From positions 83,720,546 to 83,784,545 of the forward strand of contig NC_044573.1 in assembly GCF_901933205.1 (NCBI RefSeq): a stretch of 64,000 nt of DNA, in the 5' to 3' direction. Of the stretch, positions 25,601-40,600 are shown in pieces (position 1 is the first letter of the stretch; the number at the start of each line of letters is the position of its first letter). Source of the DNA: Camarhynchus parvulus (Eukaryota > Chordata > Aves > Passeriformes > Thraupidae). The notes beneath the pieces are model-generated. The model did not search any database and was not told the DNA's origin. It was given only the letters and a program-made list of their open reading frames with translations. Position numbers and translations under genes: made by a program.

Positions 25601-28600
25601 TTGTTTTATATTATTGGTTTTTTCAGTGTGAAAATATAACTAGAAAAGATAGCTTTTTGCTCAGCATGTCTGCTCCTTGCCCAAACTAATAGTCCTTATC
25701 CTTAGGAATAATGTAGCAGAATTATCCTGGGTTTATCCCTAGGAATGGTGCTATGTACAGATTGTTGTTAGACTTCTGCAGTCAGCATCCCTTGCACAGT
25801 GAAAATTGTGACACACACGTGTGCAGCTTCCCTCTCTGAAGGCTCTGCACTGCCTGCAGTGCTTGCAGCAATCAGAGTAAGGGCAGCTTCAAGTTTAGAA
25901 TTGAATTTGTGGGTAAGGTGGCTGCTAAAGAATGGAAACTTTTCCAAAAGTTTGTTTATTACTAACAGTACATATGAGTCATAGAGAACACAGTGACTCT
26001 GACATTACTGGGAGAGTTTGCAGGCTAATAACTGGAAGCACTCTTCTCAATGCAAACTAAAATAATGAAAATTATTTTGACAGCCTGAAACTAAATGTCA
26101 CTTCTACAAAGATGCTTTCAGAAGAGAGGCACATCCTGAGAATGACTCAGCAAAGGTTGTATCTCACAGATGACAGAAATTTTGAGAATTACTCCAGAAC
26201 TGAGGCTTCTCATTATTGTTGTTGCTACTGTGATTGGTGAAGCAGGAAATTTTGTGCCCCCATTCCCTAAGCAAATAATAGAAGATGCACTTGTTTTCAG
26301 GAGGGAAAAGAAAAAAATTGTACTTAAGTGCTTGCCTAAAGATGTGTTTACTTTGGTCTCATCAATCAAAATTTAAGTGGTTACTGAGTTCAAACCAGTG
26401 TCAGAAAAGTAAACAACTTTTCTGCAGCTTGTGCAGGAGGAAGGCTTTTCAATGAAGAAATGGTGCTTTTTGAAATATTTTGTCTCAGTGTAAAACCCAG
26501 TTACTTTTAACAGAATTTTGTATTATTAATAAATCATAATGTATAGGAATGTCATCTTTGAGACTATACGCAGTGAGCACCTAAAATATATAAACTAATA
26601 TGAAAACATTAAAATTATTATTGAGGGACTTAACATGTCAATTTATATGTATAAAAGAGAAAGCTACCACTGTTTCAAGAAGCCTATGTTGCTGGTTCTT
26701 AAATTTGAGGATAAATAATCTCCTAGTCCTTGTTTCAAAGAGATGGCAATTGAGAGTGACCATAGCAGTAGGTGGAAGCACGCAGTTCTTACCAGAACCT
26801 CTCTGAATAACTGATTGTGCCACATGCATAATTTAATTTAGATCTGCTAAATGCTGTCCAAAGAAAACACTGTGGGTTTTATAATTAGAGGAAAAAGTAA
26901 GAAAAGTGAAGGTATGGCACAAGACCAAGTTTTAATTTCTTCTTTTTTTTGGTCTTAATTTCCATCTTAATTGAAGCATTTGGTAGTAGGATGGTCCATT
27001 CCATCAAAATGCTCTTAGAGAGTGAACTGCACTCATTACAGCCTACAGTAAAAATCTTCCTGACGACTTTGCACATGAAGGATGATTCTGTCCTAGTTAG
27101 AAATCGATTCATCTTGAAATAAGTTGGCTGTGAGCTCCTTCTGGGTTGGAGACAATTGTGTCAGCCATGGGTTTCTGACTGTATTTCCTCTGGAAAGGAA
27201 AGCAGTTGAATCAGAACAGCAATATGGTATTCCTGAATTATCATTTAATCTAGATAAAATTTACTCTGTTGACAGTTATATGAGTACTTAGGTTTGGATA
27301 TTCTCCTTAATGTTGTTTTAGCCTTGCAGATTTACCCTGGAAGCTAAAAGTAATCATACAGAAATCACAGTGTAGCTTGAAGTGGCAACTTGCAGAAATT
27401 CAAGCAGTGGACTTTTCAGAACTGTTTTACAGCAAAGGTCACCATTTGGTTGTGTATAACCTTTCTTCTTTTTTTATTGAAGATGGGACATGGAACACAG
27501 AACCTCAGAAGATAGTTAAATTGGGTGTTCTGCCTGTTAGAAGTCTGCTTGTGATGGAGGAGACCATTTGGGCTGCATGTGGTGGACAAATTTTCATAAT
27601 CAGCACTGTGACGCATTCCATAGAGGTAAACGCTTTTGAAAGCATTGCTCACCTATTATGCTTCAGGGTATAAGTGGTGAAATTTTAAAAATGGAAATGT
27701 GTTTAAGAAGCATCATGATTCAGGAAGCTTTTTATTGAATGTGGTCTCAGTTCTTTTAAATCTCACTCCCTTAGTTTGTAATTCTGCTGTTGTGTTCTCT
27801 GCTGATGTCTCAGCAGACCTTGCTGCCATTTACCCACTGGTTTCCATAAGGTGCTTGGAAATGATAGGGTATTTGGGGCAAGAGATTTTCTTAAAAATTA
27901 AATCTGAGGTAAGGCAGCAGAGAACTGGGTGCCTATAGGCACATTTCATGTTAATTACAGAAAAAGGTTTAACTAAGAGACTGCCTCTATATAGTTAGAT
28001 GTTACTTGTACCTTATGATAATTTCATAATATATTTTTTCAGAGTTTTACTTCTCGGTGGCCTACAAAAATTTTATTTGCATAAGAGCAGTTTCTGATGA
28101 ATAGTCACACAAAAGCCAGCATTTTCAGAATGAGAGAAGAGTCTTAAGGGTTCAAACTCACATTTGTGACCACATTTTCCAGAAAATGTTAAGCCCTTAT
28201 TTCTGTCAAAATTACAGCTTTCACCAAAAGAATATCTTAGTAATCCAAAGTTAAGAGTTGATGAATCATCAGGAGTTCAACCTCTCCTTCAACCTACAAT
28301 AGAGTGTCACTGAATTGCATGATGTTTACAGCCATGAAGTTTTTTTCAAACAGGAGTCATGATGAGCTCACAGCCTCCTTCTTTGTGTGCTTTGTTGCTG
28401 CATTTTTTTCTTTGATGGTCGTGTTTTCTCCCAACAATTGTCTGTTTGGTACAATTGATTCTGTGAGTCACTGTCATGGGTTTGCAGGGAAATAGCTAAC
28501 ATCCTAATTTCCTCTGTCTTTTTCTGTGTTTTCTGAGAGATTTGTTTCATCCAATAAGATGCTTGGACTACATATTCTCCTACTTTGTTTTTCTTTAAGG

Positions 28601-31600
28601 CTTGTTTTGTTGGTAGTTTGAATGGTATGATTAGGGAAAGATTTTGGATGAGTGATTTGGATAGGTGCTTAAAATGGACTTTTGTTAGTTTCATAGCCTC
28701 TGGGACACATAGTTGCTATTCTACAGACTTTAGTAAAATCTCTCAGATTCTCACTAGGAAAACAGTAAGAAATCACAGCCAGGTTCTTCCTGTGTGAGGC
28801 TGAGTACATACAGCCAGATTTCTGTAAATAGGTTTGGCAAGTCTGGCCTAATTCTGTAACACAGCTCTCCCCAAGTCTGGTGGTATGGCTGCAGTTTGGG
28901 CTATGCTGGGCTGTTTTGGCAGAGGAGAACAAACCTAGAGTTAAACAAATTTTGAGGATTAAAGAATGTTTAAAGCTTTCTCTGTCATAATACAGTAAAA
29001 TGTCATGGACTGCAGTGTTGAAAACAGAAGTTTGGAGACATAAAATAACAAGTACTCTACCAATATCTCTCAGACATGGCAGTTTCATTTCTCAGCTGTT
29101 ACTACAGATTTTGCTACAAAAGCATCACAGGAGGTTTCTTCTCATTTCTCAACTAAGCCATCTGTTGTATTCAGAGCTCAGGTTATTATGGGTCTATTGC
29201 ACACACAATAAGTGCTGCAGCAAGTAACATATAAGAAATGGTGCATATGGGTTGAGTAATGTTTTTTCAATATAATTTTGTTCAAGAACATGATGATTTT
29301 CTGTATGTCTGGCTGATGGTCATCTTTTTAATTTCACACAAATATCCATGTCATAGTGTGTCATGTTCCTCATAGAATTGGGAATGAGCAATGATTTTCT
29401 GTTGCTTCTTTATGGGTATTAAGACATACTGATCTTTTTCTCATCATCTCACCAGATTAAAAAGGTCATTAATGTTTTCAGTATGGCTGCCTACTTAGTG
29501 ACCTGACTGGTTTTGATAACTTCCTAGGTTTATGTTTCCAAAAGGGATCTGCTATGTTGTCCTTCCCATGTTCACTGGCAATATTGTTTCAATATTATAC
29601 AATATATGAGGCAATTTAGACTCTGTCTATATCAAATATTTAAACGTCTGAGCTGCCTCTTCCTTACTGTGAAGAGCAGAATATTTGCTATGAGGGGAAG
29701 CAGGAGCAAGGAAATGTTTATTCTCCCTCTGTGCTCTCTCTCACTGAAGGTTAGTTGTAATGATTTGACTCAAGATCTTTTGCATAACGTGATCTTCGCT
29801 CTATCAGCAGGAATCCAAGTGTTGCACAGGGCTCACCTCTTTACTGAACTCCTTTATATCTCCATATATTACATAATGTGGACATACTCCATGTATACTG
29901 CAATGCAGCTGCTTGCTACTTCATTGCTACTGTCATGCATGCATACTGTGTGCTCTGCATCATGTACATTATCAGTAAAGGCATCTGGCAAGATTTTAAG
30001 GTCATGTTTGTGCAAATCCATGAGCATATTCAAGTCTATTTTTTAAACTTGTCCTTGTGAGGCACTCTTAGCTTCACAGGTATCTCATATTTAACTGTCT
30101 GTGCATTTGCTAAGTGCAGAGTACATTATCCTTAAAGATAATCTCATTCCATGCCTCCTTGCTTTGCTAAGATTTTTATTTAAGATTTTTTCTTGAATAT
30201 TTTTCAGTAAATGAGCAGGTTTGGCATTGTGTGTATTGGATTTGGATATTACTCACTTGTGCTTTTCTCCCCCCTCTAATATGGGTAAGACTCACAATTA
30301 ACTTGTTCTAATGATATGTTATTGTAATAGAATGTTTTAGGTAATGTCTTTTATTGGCACAATGCCCCAAACTGGCACAATGCCTCAAGATCCTTGGCAG
30401 GGCACACACGAGAAATACATCAATTGCTGTTATATATTCATTACATACTCTGATCCTCTTTCTGTGAAGAAGAAATATGTCACTTAGTTTTGACCCTAGA
30501 TCTGACAGCTGTATTGCTGTTGGGTACAGACCTACATCCAATAATGGTCTCTGTGCCTGGAGCTCCTTGTACTCTGCAAAGGCAGTTTGTGCTTGTTTCA
30601 AAACTTCAAAAAGTGCCAGAGTATTTAATAGAATAAAGTCACTGGTTGAGTGTGATTCTATCCTAGTCTGTTTTGCCTTGTTTTTAAAACTTTGCTATCT
30701 ATACAGGGATTACATTGAAAAGTTCAGCTGAGTAAACAAAAATATGGAAATCCCTATACATGAATGTGTATTACCCAAGTGTTGTAACTTCTTTAAAGCA
30801 GTGAAAGACATTTGTTTGAGGTTGAAGGTAATGGCATCCTCTTCATCTGAAGCTGGAGAAATCGTGGTTCATCTCTTGGTGCAGCTGTTTGGTGTAAGTG
30901 AGCACTCCTTCAAAAGAAGGGCTCTGCAGTGTCCCACACTGCTGGAGCACTGGTGAGCTGCATTGGGCTGTGGCATCCATGGTGCCTTCTGCAGCTCCTG
31001 TGCTGCTGTAGTTAGAATGGGAGAGCCTGAGGGAGAAGGCCAGGCAAGAGGAATGCAGGTATGAAAACTAGAAGAGAAAAAGAAAATTAATTCAATTCTT
31101 TTGATAACAAAAGGAATGAGACATCTTTTTTTCCTTTGTGTCTGTATTTCTTGTTATAAAAAGAAAAGAAAATTAGAAATAAAAGACCAGCTCACAGGTT
31201 TTCAGATAGATGTGTAATTGAAACAGATGTCAAAGCTATCTTTTATGCAAAAATTTATGCATAAGAAGGTGTAGTTTTGGGGTATGTTCTTGCTCCATGT
31301 TAGAGGACCCTTTCAATGAGAAGAATAGTTCTTTCCACAGGTCTTGTCATGTTTGCAGTATACAGTTTTGCTTCAAGTGGGTCTGTGTGTTCCAGCAGCC
31401 AGCTGTACAAATGGCAGGACAGACTTGGTGGGAGTATAATGAGTTGGCTGGTAAAAATGGAAAGTGAGAAAAATGCATGTGCAAGTTGTTTTCAATGGCA
31501 CCAAATAGTTGTCAGCTGTGGTTGGATTACTCCAGAGAAAATTCTTTTTTACAATCTTCTTCATTTTTCTTCTAATTTCAGAGAGTGCAAGTTGCTGGTC

Positions 31601-34600
31601 AGGTTTGCTTCAGCAGCTGTGGGTCTATCCCCTAGAAGTTCTCAAAAGCCAATTAGTCACCAGTGCAGGGATGTATGAGTCTATAAACAAAGTAAATAGT
31701 TTAGAATCTTTTTTTCAATAGAACATGCATGATGAGAATGTCAGCAAATCTAGTCATAAGGGCTGTTTCTGACTTTGAAAGATGTTTTTTATGGATAAAT
31801 TCTTCTGTTGAATAAATCTTATGATTTTCAAATTGTGTATATAATTTGGTAATGAATGTATACTGGTTACTTGAGAAAAACAGTGAATATAAATGTGTCT
31901 GCCAGAGTTGCTTACCTTACATTCTGCAGTGTTATTATTCAAAGAATCAAAAGGTAATACAGTAACACTCAAAAACTGAACTATTGCCTGACAGTTGGAG
32001 AGAAAATTCTGTTCATTTACTAAAACTGAACATTTGGAGAATAATGTTAGCAAATGAAAAACACAAAAGATAACTCTCATCCTTTTTAAACAGCAAATTT
32101 CTCAGTGAAAATAATAATTTATGCAGTAACAAAGTATTTTAAAAAGTGCTTAGTAAACATTATTCCAAAAGTTTTTCTTTATGGAAATCCTAAATTTTTA
32201 TTCTTTGTCTCTGATCTTAGCCTGTTAGCTGAATTTTGATGGAAAATTTGGACAATATATCTATAACCTTATTATATTTAGATTTTAATGAAAAAAAAGC
32301 CAAAATGTAACTTAATTGTAACACCTGGAAACTTAAGTATATTTTACAAGGAAGGAGGATGTACTTCTGCATTTTATCTGCAAATGTAATAAAGAATATA
32401 TAATAGGTTAAGTGAATATTAGAGTACTTATTACTTCCATACCCCTCAGTGAGAGATTTTTATCCAAGGAACAGTTTGTCATTTATTTAGCTAAGTTTGT
32501 ATTTATCAGACTGGCTCTCTGATAATAGCTGGCAGAACAATAAAAGGCTGTGTTCAGCTTCAGAGACAGTCTTCTTACAAGACCAAACTGGGGGGAAAAC
32601 AATCCCTTCTTGTTAATGATTAAGAAACTTTACTACAGCTTTATCTCACATGTTAATAGACACATACAGAGAGAGAGATTTCTGCCTTCCTGGAGCCAGG
32701 TTGTAACTGGCTCTAGATCAAGGAAAAAGGTCTATCTTCAAAGTGTTATGTTACTTACATTTAGAAATAGGATTTTGGCTTTTATAATGAGAAGCATCAA
32801 TTCTTTGAAGGACAGGAAAAGAATATAGCTAATACTTGTGAAATTCAGAAGCATCAAAAACCCAACTGCAATATTAAGGCTGACATTGTTATGTGTGTAA
32901 TTGAGCAAATTATGTGTTTACATTCTTAAACACTCTACTTTCTAAATATGACTTTTTATTACATTCTGTTATTCTTGCTATGAAAAGACCCCCAGCAGAA
33001 CAAAAGAAAAGTATTTTTTTATTGTTGAAATAGAAGTTCTGCTGTAGATAAAAGTGCAGCTGAGGTAGTTTTCCCAAAGGAGTATAAATAAAGAAATATG
33101 AAATCCTTTTAAGTCTAATCTGTTTTGGGCTTGCCAGCCCCTATCATGCAATATTTTTAAAAAACAGAAAATCTGAGTTAATCTGTTGTTGGGTGGAACC
33201 CTGGCTCAAGAGCTGAGAATCCTTCTATACTAATGATGATATATTTCCAAAACACATCACACACGGCTATCAGAACATATCCTGAGCAAGGCAGAGGAAG
33301 CTTTGTCCTTGTCAAAGAGCATGAAGATACAGTGTTTACACTGAAAAGCTGGTAAGAAAGCTGAGTGATATCCTTGACTTGCATCTCCCCACAGAGCCCT
33401 TGTTTTTCTTGCAGAACCACTTTGAAGCCCATCAAGAGGAAGGGATGGTAATCTCTCACATGGCTGTGGCTGGAGTGGGAGTCTGGATTGCCTTCACATC
33501 TGGATCTACCCTTCGACTGTTCCACACGGAGACACTGAAACACCTCCAGGACGTTAACATTGCCACACCTGTTCACAATATGTTGCCAGGTAGCTGAATT
33601 GCATCATATGGTAACATTTTTGTTTTATCACTGTTGTTCTTCAGTGCTCTAGATTAGGATAGAATCAGAAGGTTCATCTCAGACTTTGCGTCTGGTAAGT
33701 GCGTCCTGACTATTTATTTACTTCAGTAAGTCGTAGTCCATCTGCTGCCCTGGTGAACAATGTGTGTGCAGTGAGCTGGTTGAGTAACAGCAGGTTGAGA
33801 TAAGCAGGTAGATTCTTCTGTTTGGTCGTATTTTTTGTGTGACTGTGAAACAGTTGGACAATGTAATCTGTCATGAAATTGTGTTTTACTTTGCAGAGAT
33901 TAGCATTTGCTTTTGGAACCTTAGAATCTAGTACATGGTGGAATCATTTTGCCTAGGATCTGGACCAAAAAACCACTTGCTTAATTTTAGTTATATCAGT
34001 AGATCCAGGGAACTCAGCTGAACCACTCACATGCTGCCATTTCACAGTGTGTTCAGTGTTTTGCTGACCCGAGCTCTAACTTGGTGCATTAAATGATTAG
34101 TTTTAAATCTAACCTCTGGTTGTTAGGATAAAATTTTAAAAATTAAAACTCTTTACGTGTTTTAAGACAGATAATAAGCAGATAATAATTTTAATAAGCA
34201 GTTGAAATGGCTTGTGTCAGTTTAGCAAGTGAATGACAAGGGCCTCAGCATCAGCAAGCGTATCAGGTGGGAGCTGGGGCTGTGCTGGAAGGAGAGAGAC
34301 AGAAAAGTGGTACTGGCATGGCTGAGCATGAGGTATCCATGGGTGGACAACCATTCTTTCTGTCTCTCCTTGTTGGTAGACTGGAATAGACCAAACTTCT
34401 GCAGTTTTTATGGGCAATGTGTGTGCCAGCTTTATTGCTTAGTTTTACTAGCTGAAGCCAGTTCTTCCCACACAGAGATTATATTTATATTCTCACAGGA
34501 GTTAGGCATAAATCTTACATCAAAAATGCTTCACTTTTTCAGTGTCTTCTTCTTACCACGTTTTCTTTCAGATGACATTAGCTTTGCAATAAAACTTCAT

Positions 34601-37600
34601 TATAAATTTTATCTGTTTGCCAGGTTCTAGACAGGGTGCTTTTTACATGAGGTGTTTGACCATAGCTCCAGCACTGAACAGCAGCAAATCATCTGCCTTT
34701 AAATAGATAATTTGATTGAATTAATCAGAATTGTGCAAAGAAATCAAGATCAGTTATAAAAAGATTAACTTTTAGTATGTTCTGCTGTACATAGCAAGGG
34801 GAAAAAGGGAAGCAAGACCCCCTTTATACATATTTTCTGCATATAAATATATTCAAAAATTTAGCTTTGTGTTCATTGCCATGGCAATAAAACTGCTGAT
34901 ATAACATACCATTTTTTTTGTCAAGAGTTTTAGCTAATTATAGCTCCTTGGTGTCATTCCTACCCATTTTAGTTCCTTTTTTTTTTCTCAGTGTCTTCAC
35001 AGAAAGCACACCAGTGAATGGAAATGGAAGGCTATTTTGGGAGTAGGACATTATTATAGCAAATGTTCAAAGGGAGACTCCTTTCTAAAAATGAACTGAA
35101 TTTCAATTATTTAGCAGCAGCTCTCAGGCCTGTTTATATGATCTCAAAAATGCTGCAACAACAAAGCCTAAAGACAGAGTTTTTGGAGGTCTACATAATA
35201 AAGCAGCAATTTCAGAATTAAAAGGAGCTAAAGAATCAAGTTCTGTACAGTATATATTAAGATAAAAAAGGATAAAAAAACCAACAAAGTGAAACTGAAT
35301 TACAACATGATGAAATAGCTGTATATTTACAATATATGTATTTGCCTTCATGAGAGATTTTTATGACATTTAGTTTTAAAGTAAACAGCTCTGTTAGCTT
35401 TCTGAAATTCAACAGAAGTTCCTTAATATGCAGAAATAACAGATAAGTAAAAATTTAAGTGGTCTTGAAATGAGAGAAGAAACTTGTGTAAAAATATTGC
35501 TAAGAGTCTTAAGGAGAGAGATATAAAAGGCAAGATCTCTGTATAACTTTGAAGCAGCTGGGCTTCTTTTCTCTGGATTTTAGAAGTAACAAGATGTATT
35601 ACTGGCCCAATAGGCTACCTAGAGATGTCTTCACTTAAAAGTAATGTAAATAAGAGGAACGTTGCTTCATTAAGTTAATGACATTTTTTTGTTGTTATGC
35701 TGTACAAGTAAAAGAAAAAATTACTGTCACTGTTAGGAATGATTACTGTGAGTTACAGTACTGAAAAGTACAGTAACTAAGCAGAGTAGGAGGGTCTCAT
35801 AACCTTAAAAATGAGTTCTCATAGCAGTAAATTTCCCCAATTTGTTTCTTAGGAGAAGACAGTTTTAGATATCACAGCTCTCTGTCTTGTAAAGGACAGA
35901 ATCACCGGGGAGTGAAATGGCACAGAAGGCAATTGTCCTTATGATTTGGTGAAGTTTAGTAATGCAAAAAAAGAGACTGTGTCTGGCAGATTCTTTTACC
36001 TGCTGGAGGTAATTTTAAATGTGTGGCAGTCCATTTCTGAGTTTTGGAGATCAGAGGGCTACTCACTTTCTGAAGCAGTGGAAAGTTTGTGTGTAGGAAT
36101 GCAGGACTGGAAATGAAACCAGGATCACAGAGGTGACTGTGGAATAGACATTTGGTCTAGACTAGTCTGCACTACCTTTACTTCATATATCATAAAAAAT
36201 ATTTCTTAATAATGTATAACAAGATTGTGTTCTGTAACAATAGATCAAATACCATGTGAGAAAGGAAGAGAATGGTTGAGAGGAAGAGCATAGTCATTGT
36301 TACAGATCCAGCTAGCTGTTTATTTCACTATCTAGTTCACTGTGGATTGACAGTACAGCTGGATTGCTTTTAAGGAGCCCAAGCACAGCTCTGTTATCTT
36401 AACAGAGGGCATGCTGAGCAGCAGAGAAATCTATTAACATTTGAAGACAAATACTCACACTTCACTAGTGCAAGAGATGTCATTTGTAGAGCAAGTTTAT
36501 GCTTAAATTTTGTGATCTGTAGCTGAAGGATCAACAAAGTCAGTTTTTCACCAGCCTTTGCAGAGCTCACATCAAAAAAATCATACTGTACATGAACAGA
36601 TCACTTGTTTCTTCATAGTCACAGTCAGTATTTTATCAAAGAATATCCTTAAACAAGTTTTTGCCCTCAACTCTACAAGAATTTGCCTTTTTAAAGAGAC
36701 TACTGTAATTACTGTGACCTTGATACTTCATTGCTCGTATGGATGATCACAGGTTACCTGTTTAACAAAGAGATGATTTCTGCTTAACTTGCCATATTCT
36801 GTTTATATCCATATATCCTCTAACGGCATGAGTGTTTCCTGGGAACAGATGGCAAAAGCAAAGGAAAAAATCATTTCCTCTCTACAAAAAAACAACTATA
36901 ATATGAGGCTTTACAGCTTGCTTTTTTCCCACCCTGCCAGGCGCCAGAGCATGAAATGCAGTTGCTTTATGATTACGGTTGGAAAATGATAAAAAGATGA
37001 GAAAACTTCAGGTCAGCCCAGCAGATCTGTACAGTGGGCTGGTTTTTTACATTGTAGGAGCAGCATGGCCATGTAAGAGGATATGGAGTAATGTCCTCGC
37101 ACCTAATTGGAGTTGAATTCAGATCTGTGAGGATTTATCCAGCTCTGGTGGTTGTTGTAATGGAGACCTGAGAAGGGTGAACACAGAGCAGACCATACAC
37201 TTAATTATTGGCTTCAGTTCTTGCAAAGTCAAGATTTTGGTCAGATTATTTTACAGGTTTTAACAGTTTTTTCCTCATTGGGACAGTGTGATCTAAAGTT
37301 GCTATTTAAAGATGAGTATTTTATTGGTTTTGGAATATGTTTATCAGTTTCCCTTCTTAACTTGTTAATTTGTCTGCTTATTGCATAATATATTCTGGGG
37401 AATTGGATTGACTGTTTCCCTCTGAATTTGAAATATATCAAAACAAAAAGTCAGAAAATAACAAAGATAAATACGATTTCAAACCTTGGCTAGCAGATAA
37501 ATTAATATTTTAAGTTAGCATTTTTTTAAACTTTTTTAGTGTTTTTATGTTATTTAAAGTATCTTCCCAGATGCAGATCTTTCCTTTTCACAGCAAGCAA

Positions 37601-40600
37601 TTTTTGTTTTGACCTCACTGTAGCTGTTTCATGCTTTAGATTGTGATCAGTGTTTAAGATTCTAAGTTGCTGGCTGATAATTTGCTGGTTTTACCTATGG
37701 AAACAGTAACACATATCTGCCAGGTAAAAATTACTGTCTAACAGTTGCTTCAGGTTTGGAGTATGAAATCATGAATATAATGTTATCTTTTAAATGCTAA
37801 AAAGCATTAAAGTTCTAAAAGTAGGAGCATCTTGCTTCTGCAGGCGATTGAGAGGCAACAGTGCACTTGGAGCTTTTGATAATATAAAAGTTAAAGAATT
37901 GTACTCAAGTATTTGTGTAGTTTGTAGAAGAAACTCTAGGTTAAGCTAAGCTTGTACCTTACCTTGCACTTGCTGTGGTACAGGTGGTAGGAAAGGACTC
38001 ACATGTCATAAATAAATTGAGCAAGCCTGAGCACTAAATCACAGAATTTAAATACTGATTTTGAAAACTCCAGAACACAGAGGTGTTTGGGCATTATTTT
38101 GGAACTTCTTTTGTGCTGAAGGAGTGCCTTATTGTGATTTGTTTTGGAAACTAAATGAATCCCATTAATATCTCAAAAAAGCCAAAACAAAAAAAAGCCC
38201 TAACAACAAACCCAACTAAACAACAAACCCATTGAAAAGGCAAAAACAATTCAAAAGATTTGTAATTTGTGTACAACATAGACTATCCTTGCTTATTTAG
38301 CTGAGGAGAGATGATGCATCCTACCAACATAAACACGTATAGTTCATGGCACTCAATGTAGTCTGCAGAAGTAGGTGGAGCCTTTTAGACTTGTCCTTGT
38401 TACACCTGACTGGGATGACCTAATCATTGTGCCTTTAGGGTGGTCTAGGATGTGCTTTTAGGTAGACAGACCTTGCATTCTAGATCTGACCCTATGTGAG
38501 TTTCTTAAAACACACATTGCTGAGTTAATACCTGGTTTTGTAAAGTTCTGTGAGGAAAGACTTGGACTGTGGTCTGCCTCCTGTTTTCCAGTCAAGTGCT
38601 TTGGGTGACTGTCAAGCTGCTTCTTCCCTGCTGTCCCAGTGAGTCTGTAATTCATGTATTCCTGGCTGTAAATTAGCTCAGCTCCAAGGGACAAGACAGA
38701 AAATGCATTCATTTGTGAAACACCATAATTAACATCCTTCTCCAAAGTGTTGAACGTGAGGGTTCACTCAAGTTAAATGAAACATGGAATTCAAACTCTA
38801 GACCTACTGATGAAGTGATTCACAGTTTGAGAGGTATGATGAAGATGGAATGACTGCTCTCTTACATGTAGAGTTAATAATAAATCCAGGAATGTGTGTG
38901 TTTTGGACCTGAAATTCCTTGAGCTTTGAGCAGAGTTTAAATGCTCCGTCCCATGAACTTGGGCAAAAGTTTGGGCAGATCATAGTTTCCGTTTCTGAAC
39001 CTTGTCATGGGCATTTTGAAAATCCACTTAAATGGAATCAAACATATTTTTAGTCAGCATTGCAAGCAAAAATTACTTCGTTTTCACTAGAAAAATAGCA
39101 ATCCTCTAAATAGTGTTGTAGAAAACCATAGAATCATGGAGTAATTTTGATTGGAATTTATTCTGGAGGCATTCTTGTTCATCCTTCATGAAGAAGGCCT
39201 GATTAGACCTGGTTGTTCAAGGTCTTGTCCTGCCAAATTTTTAATACTTCTGAATAGGATGGAGATCCCCCCTCCTCTCTGACCAACTCGTTGCAGTTTT
39301 TCACCACCTTTATGGTGATGCAGCTTTTCCCTGTGCAGAATAAAATTTTCCCATGCTCTAAATTTGAGCATGTTGTGTCTTATCATACCACTGTGCACAT
39401 GTGGACAGAGTCTGCCTGTCTTCTGTGCATCCTTCCATCAGGTAGGTGCAGACAGCACTTCCTTTAATATCTCCAGTCCCCTGTTCCTCTTGGTTGGACT
39501 TCTTCCAATATGCCAATGCCATGTGGGGACCCAAACTTAGACAGGTGGATGCAGTACTTCTGATAGAGTTTCACAGATTAAAAACTAGGAGAAAAAAATA
39601 ATCATAAGCAGTCTTGAGTCTTGTGTATAGAGTGTTACTGAGTATTGTGAAGTTAAATGCTTTTCTGTTTTATTATTGGGAATATACAAACAGCCTGTTC
39701 ATAAAAGCATGTTTGTAGACACAGTCTGTGTCTACCTCTGGATGCTGTGGTTCAGAGATTTAGGGCAGAATGTTTCAGATGTTCAATAATATTTAAACTG
39801 TCATGTATGTAAAGTGTAATTCCATAATCCAACAAAATACTTGCCTTGCAATGAGCGCTTTGCTGAATTGAGATGGTTCAGCTGATTGTGTTTGCCTGAA
39901 GTTGCTTTGATCTAGGCAAAGGTCGCCACTGTTCAGTAACAGAGCACTTGCTAAACCCCCCAGGGCAGCAGCGTGTCTCTGTGACCAGCCTCCTGGTGTG
40001 CCATGGGTTACTGCTGGTTGGAACAAACCTGGGGATTATAGTAGCCTTACCAGTGCCACGCCTGCAGGGGATTCCCAAAGTAACTGGTGAGTGAAATTGC
40101 TCAAACAGATCGAGTACTGAAGATGTCACTTTCTCTTCTGCTAGTATCCTAAGTGAACCTGCCAAATTATATGTATTGTTTAAATAAAAGTTAGAGCTGT
40201 GTGATGAAATTATATTTGTTTTTCTTTCTGATCTTTACAGTATTATCCAGATACTTGTCTAGTTTTGTCTGTTGTTTGAGAGGGGACAACTGTTTTTCTT
40301 TAAGAGATAGGCATGAATACTGTCTGAGTACAGCCAGATACATGGGGATGAAAAGAGAATGCAGACAGTCTTATTTCCAGATTTAGGGAAAATAGATGCA
40401 TTAGGTTTAGAGACATAGATACTTTAAAATGAGCATGTTGTCTAACTGTTTTTTGAATAGATTGGTTGTGTTCCCTTTTCCCCCAAACTGGAAACTTGGA
40501 ATATATGAGAGTATATATTTAATATTTTTTAACAGTGGTCAAGGTTTTTGCATTCTGGAGAGATGTGTTTATGAGTTATTTTCATATTACCCCATTTGAA

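Noticed and set aside
28145..28165. tRNA B-box-like GGTTCAAACTC
   Set aside because: There is no matching A box or cloverleaf arms upstream.
33385..33414. Alternative acceptor CTCCCCACAG ending at 33394 before exon I
   Set aside because: It would add 20 bases and break the frame joining exons H and I, whereas the acceptor at 33414 keeps it.
38955..39000. MIR/L2-like phrase around CTTGGGCAAAAGTTTGGGCA
   Set aside because: Only a few words match and there is no extended alignment by eye.
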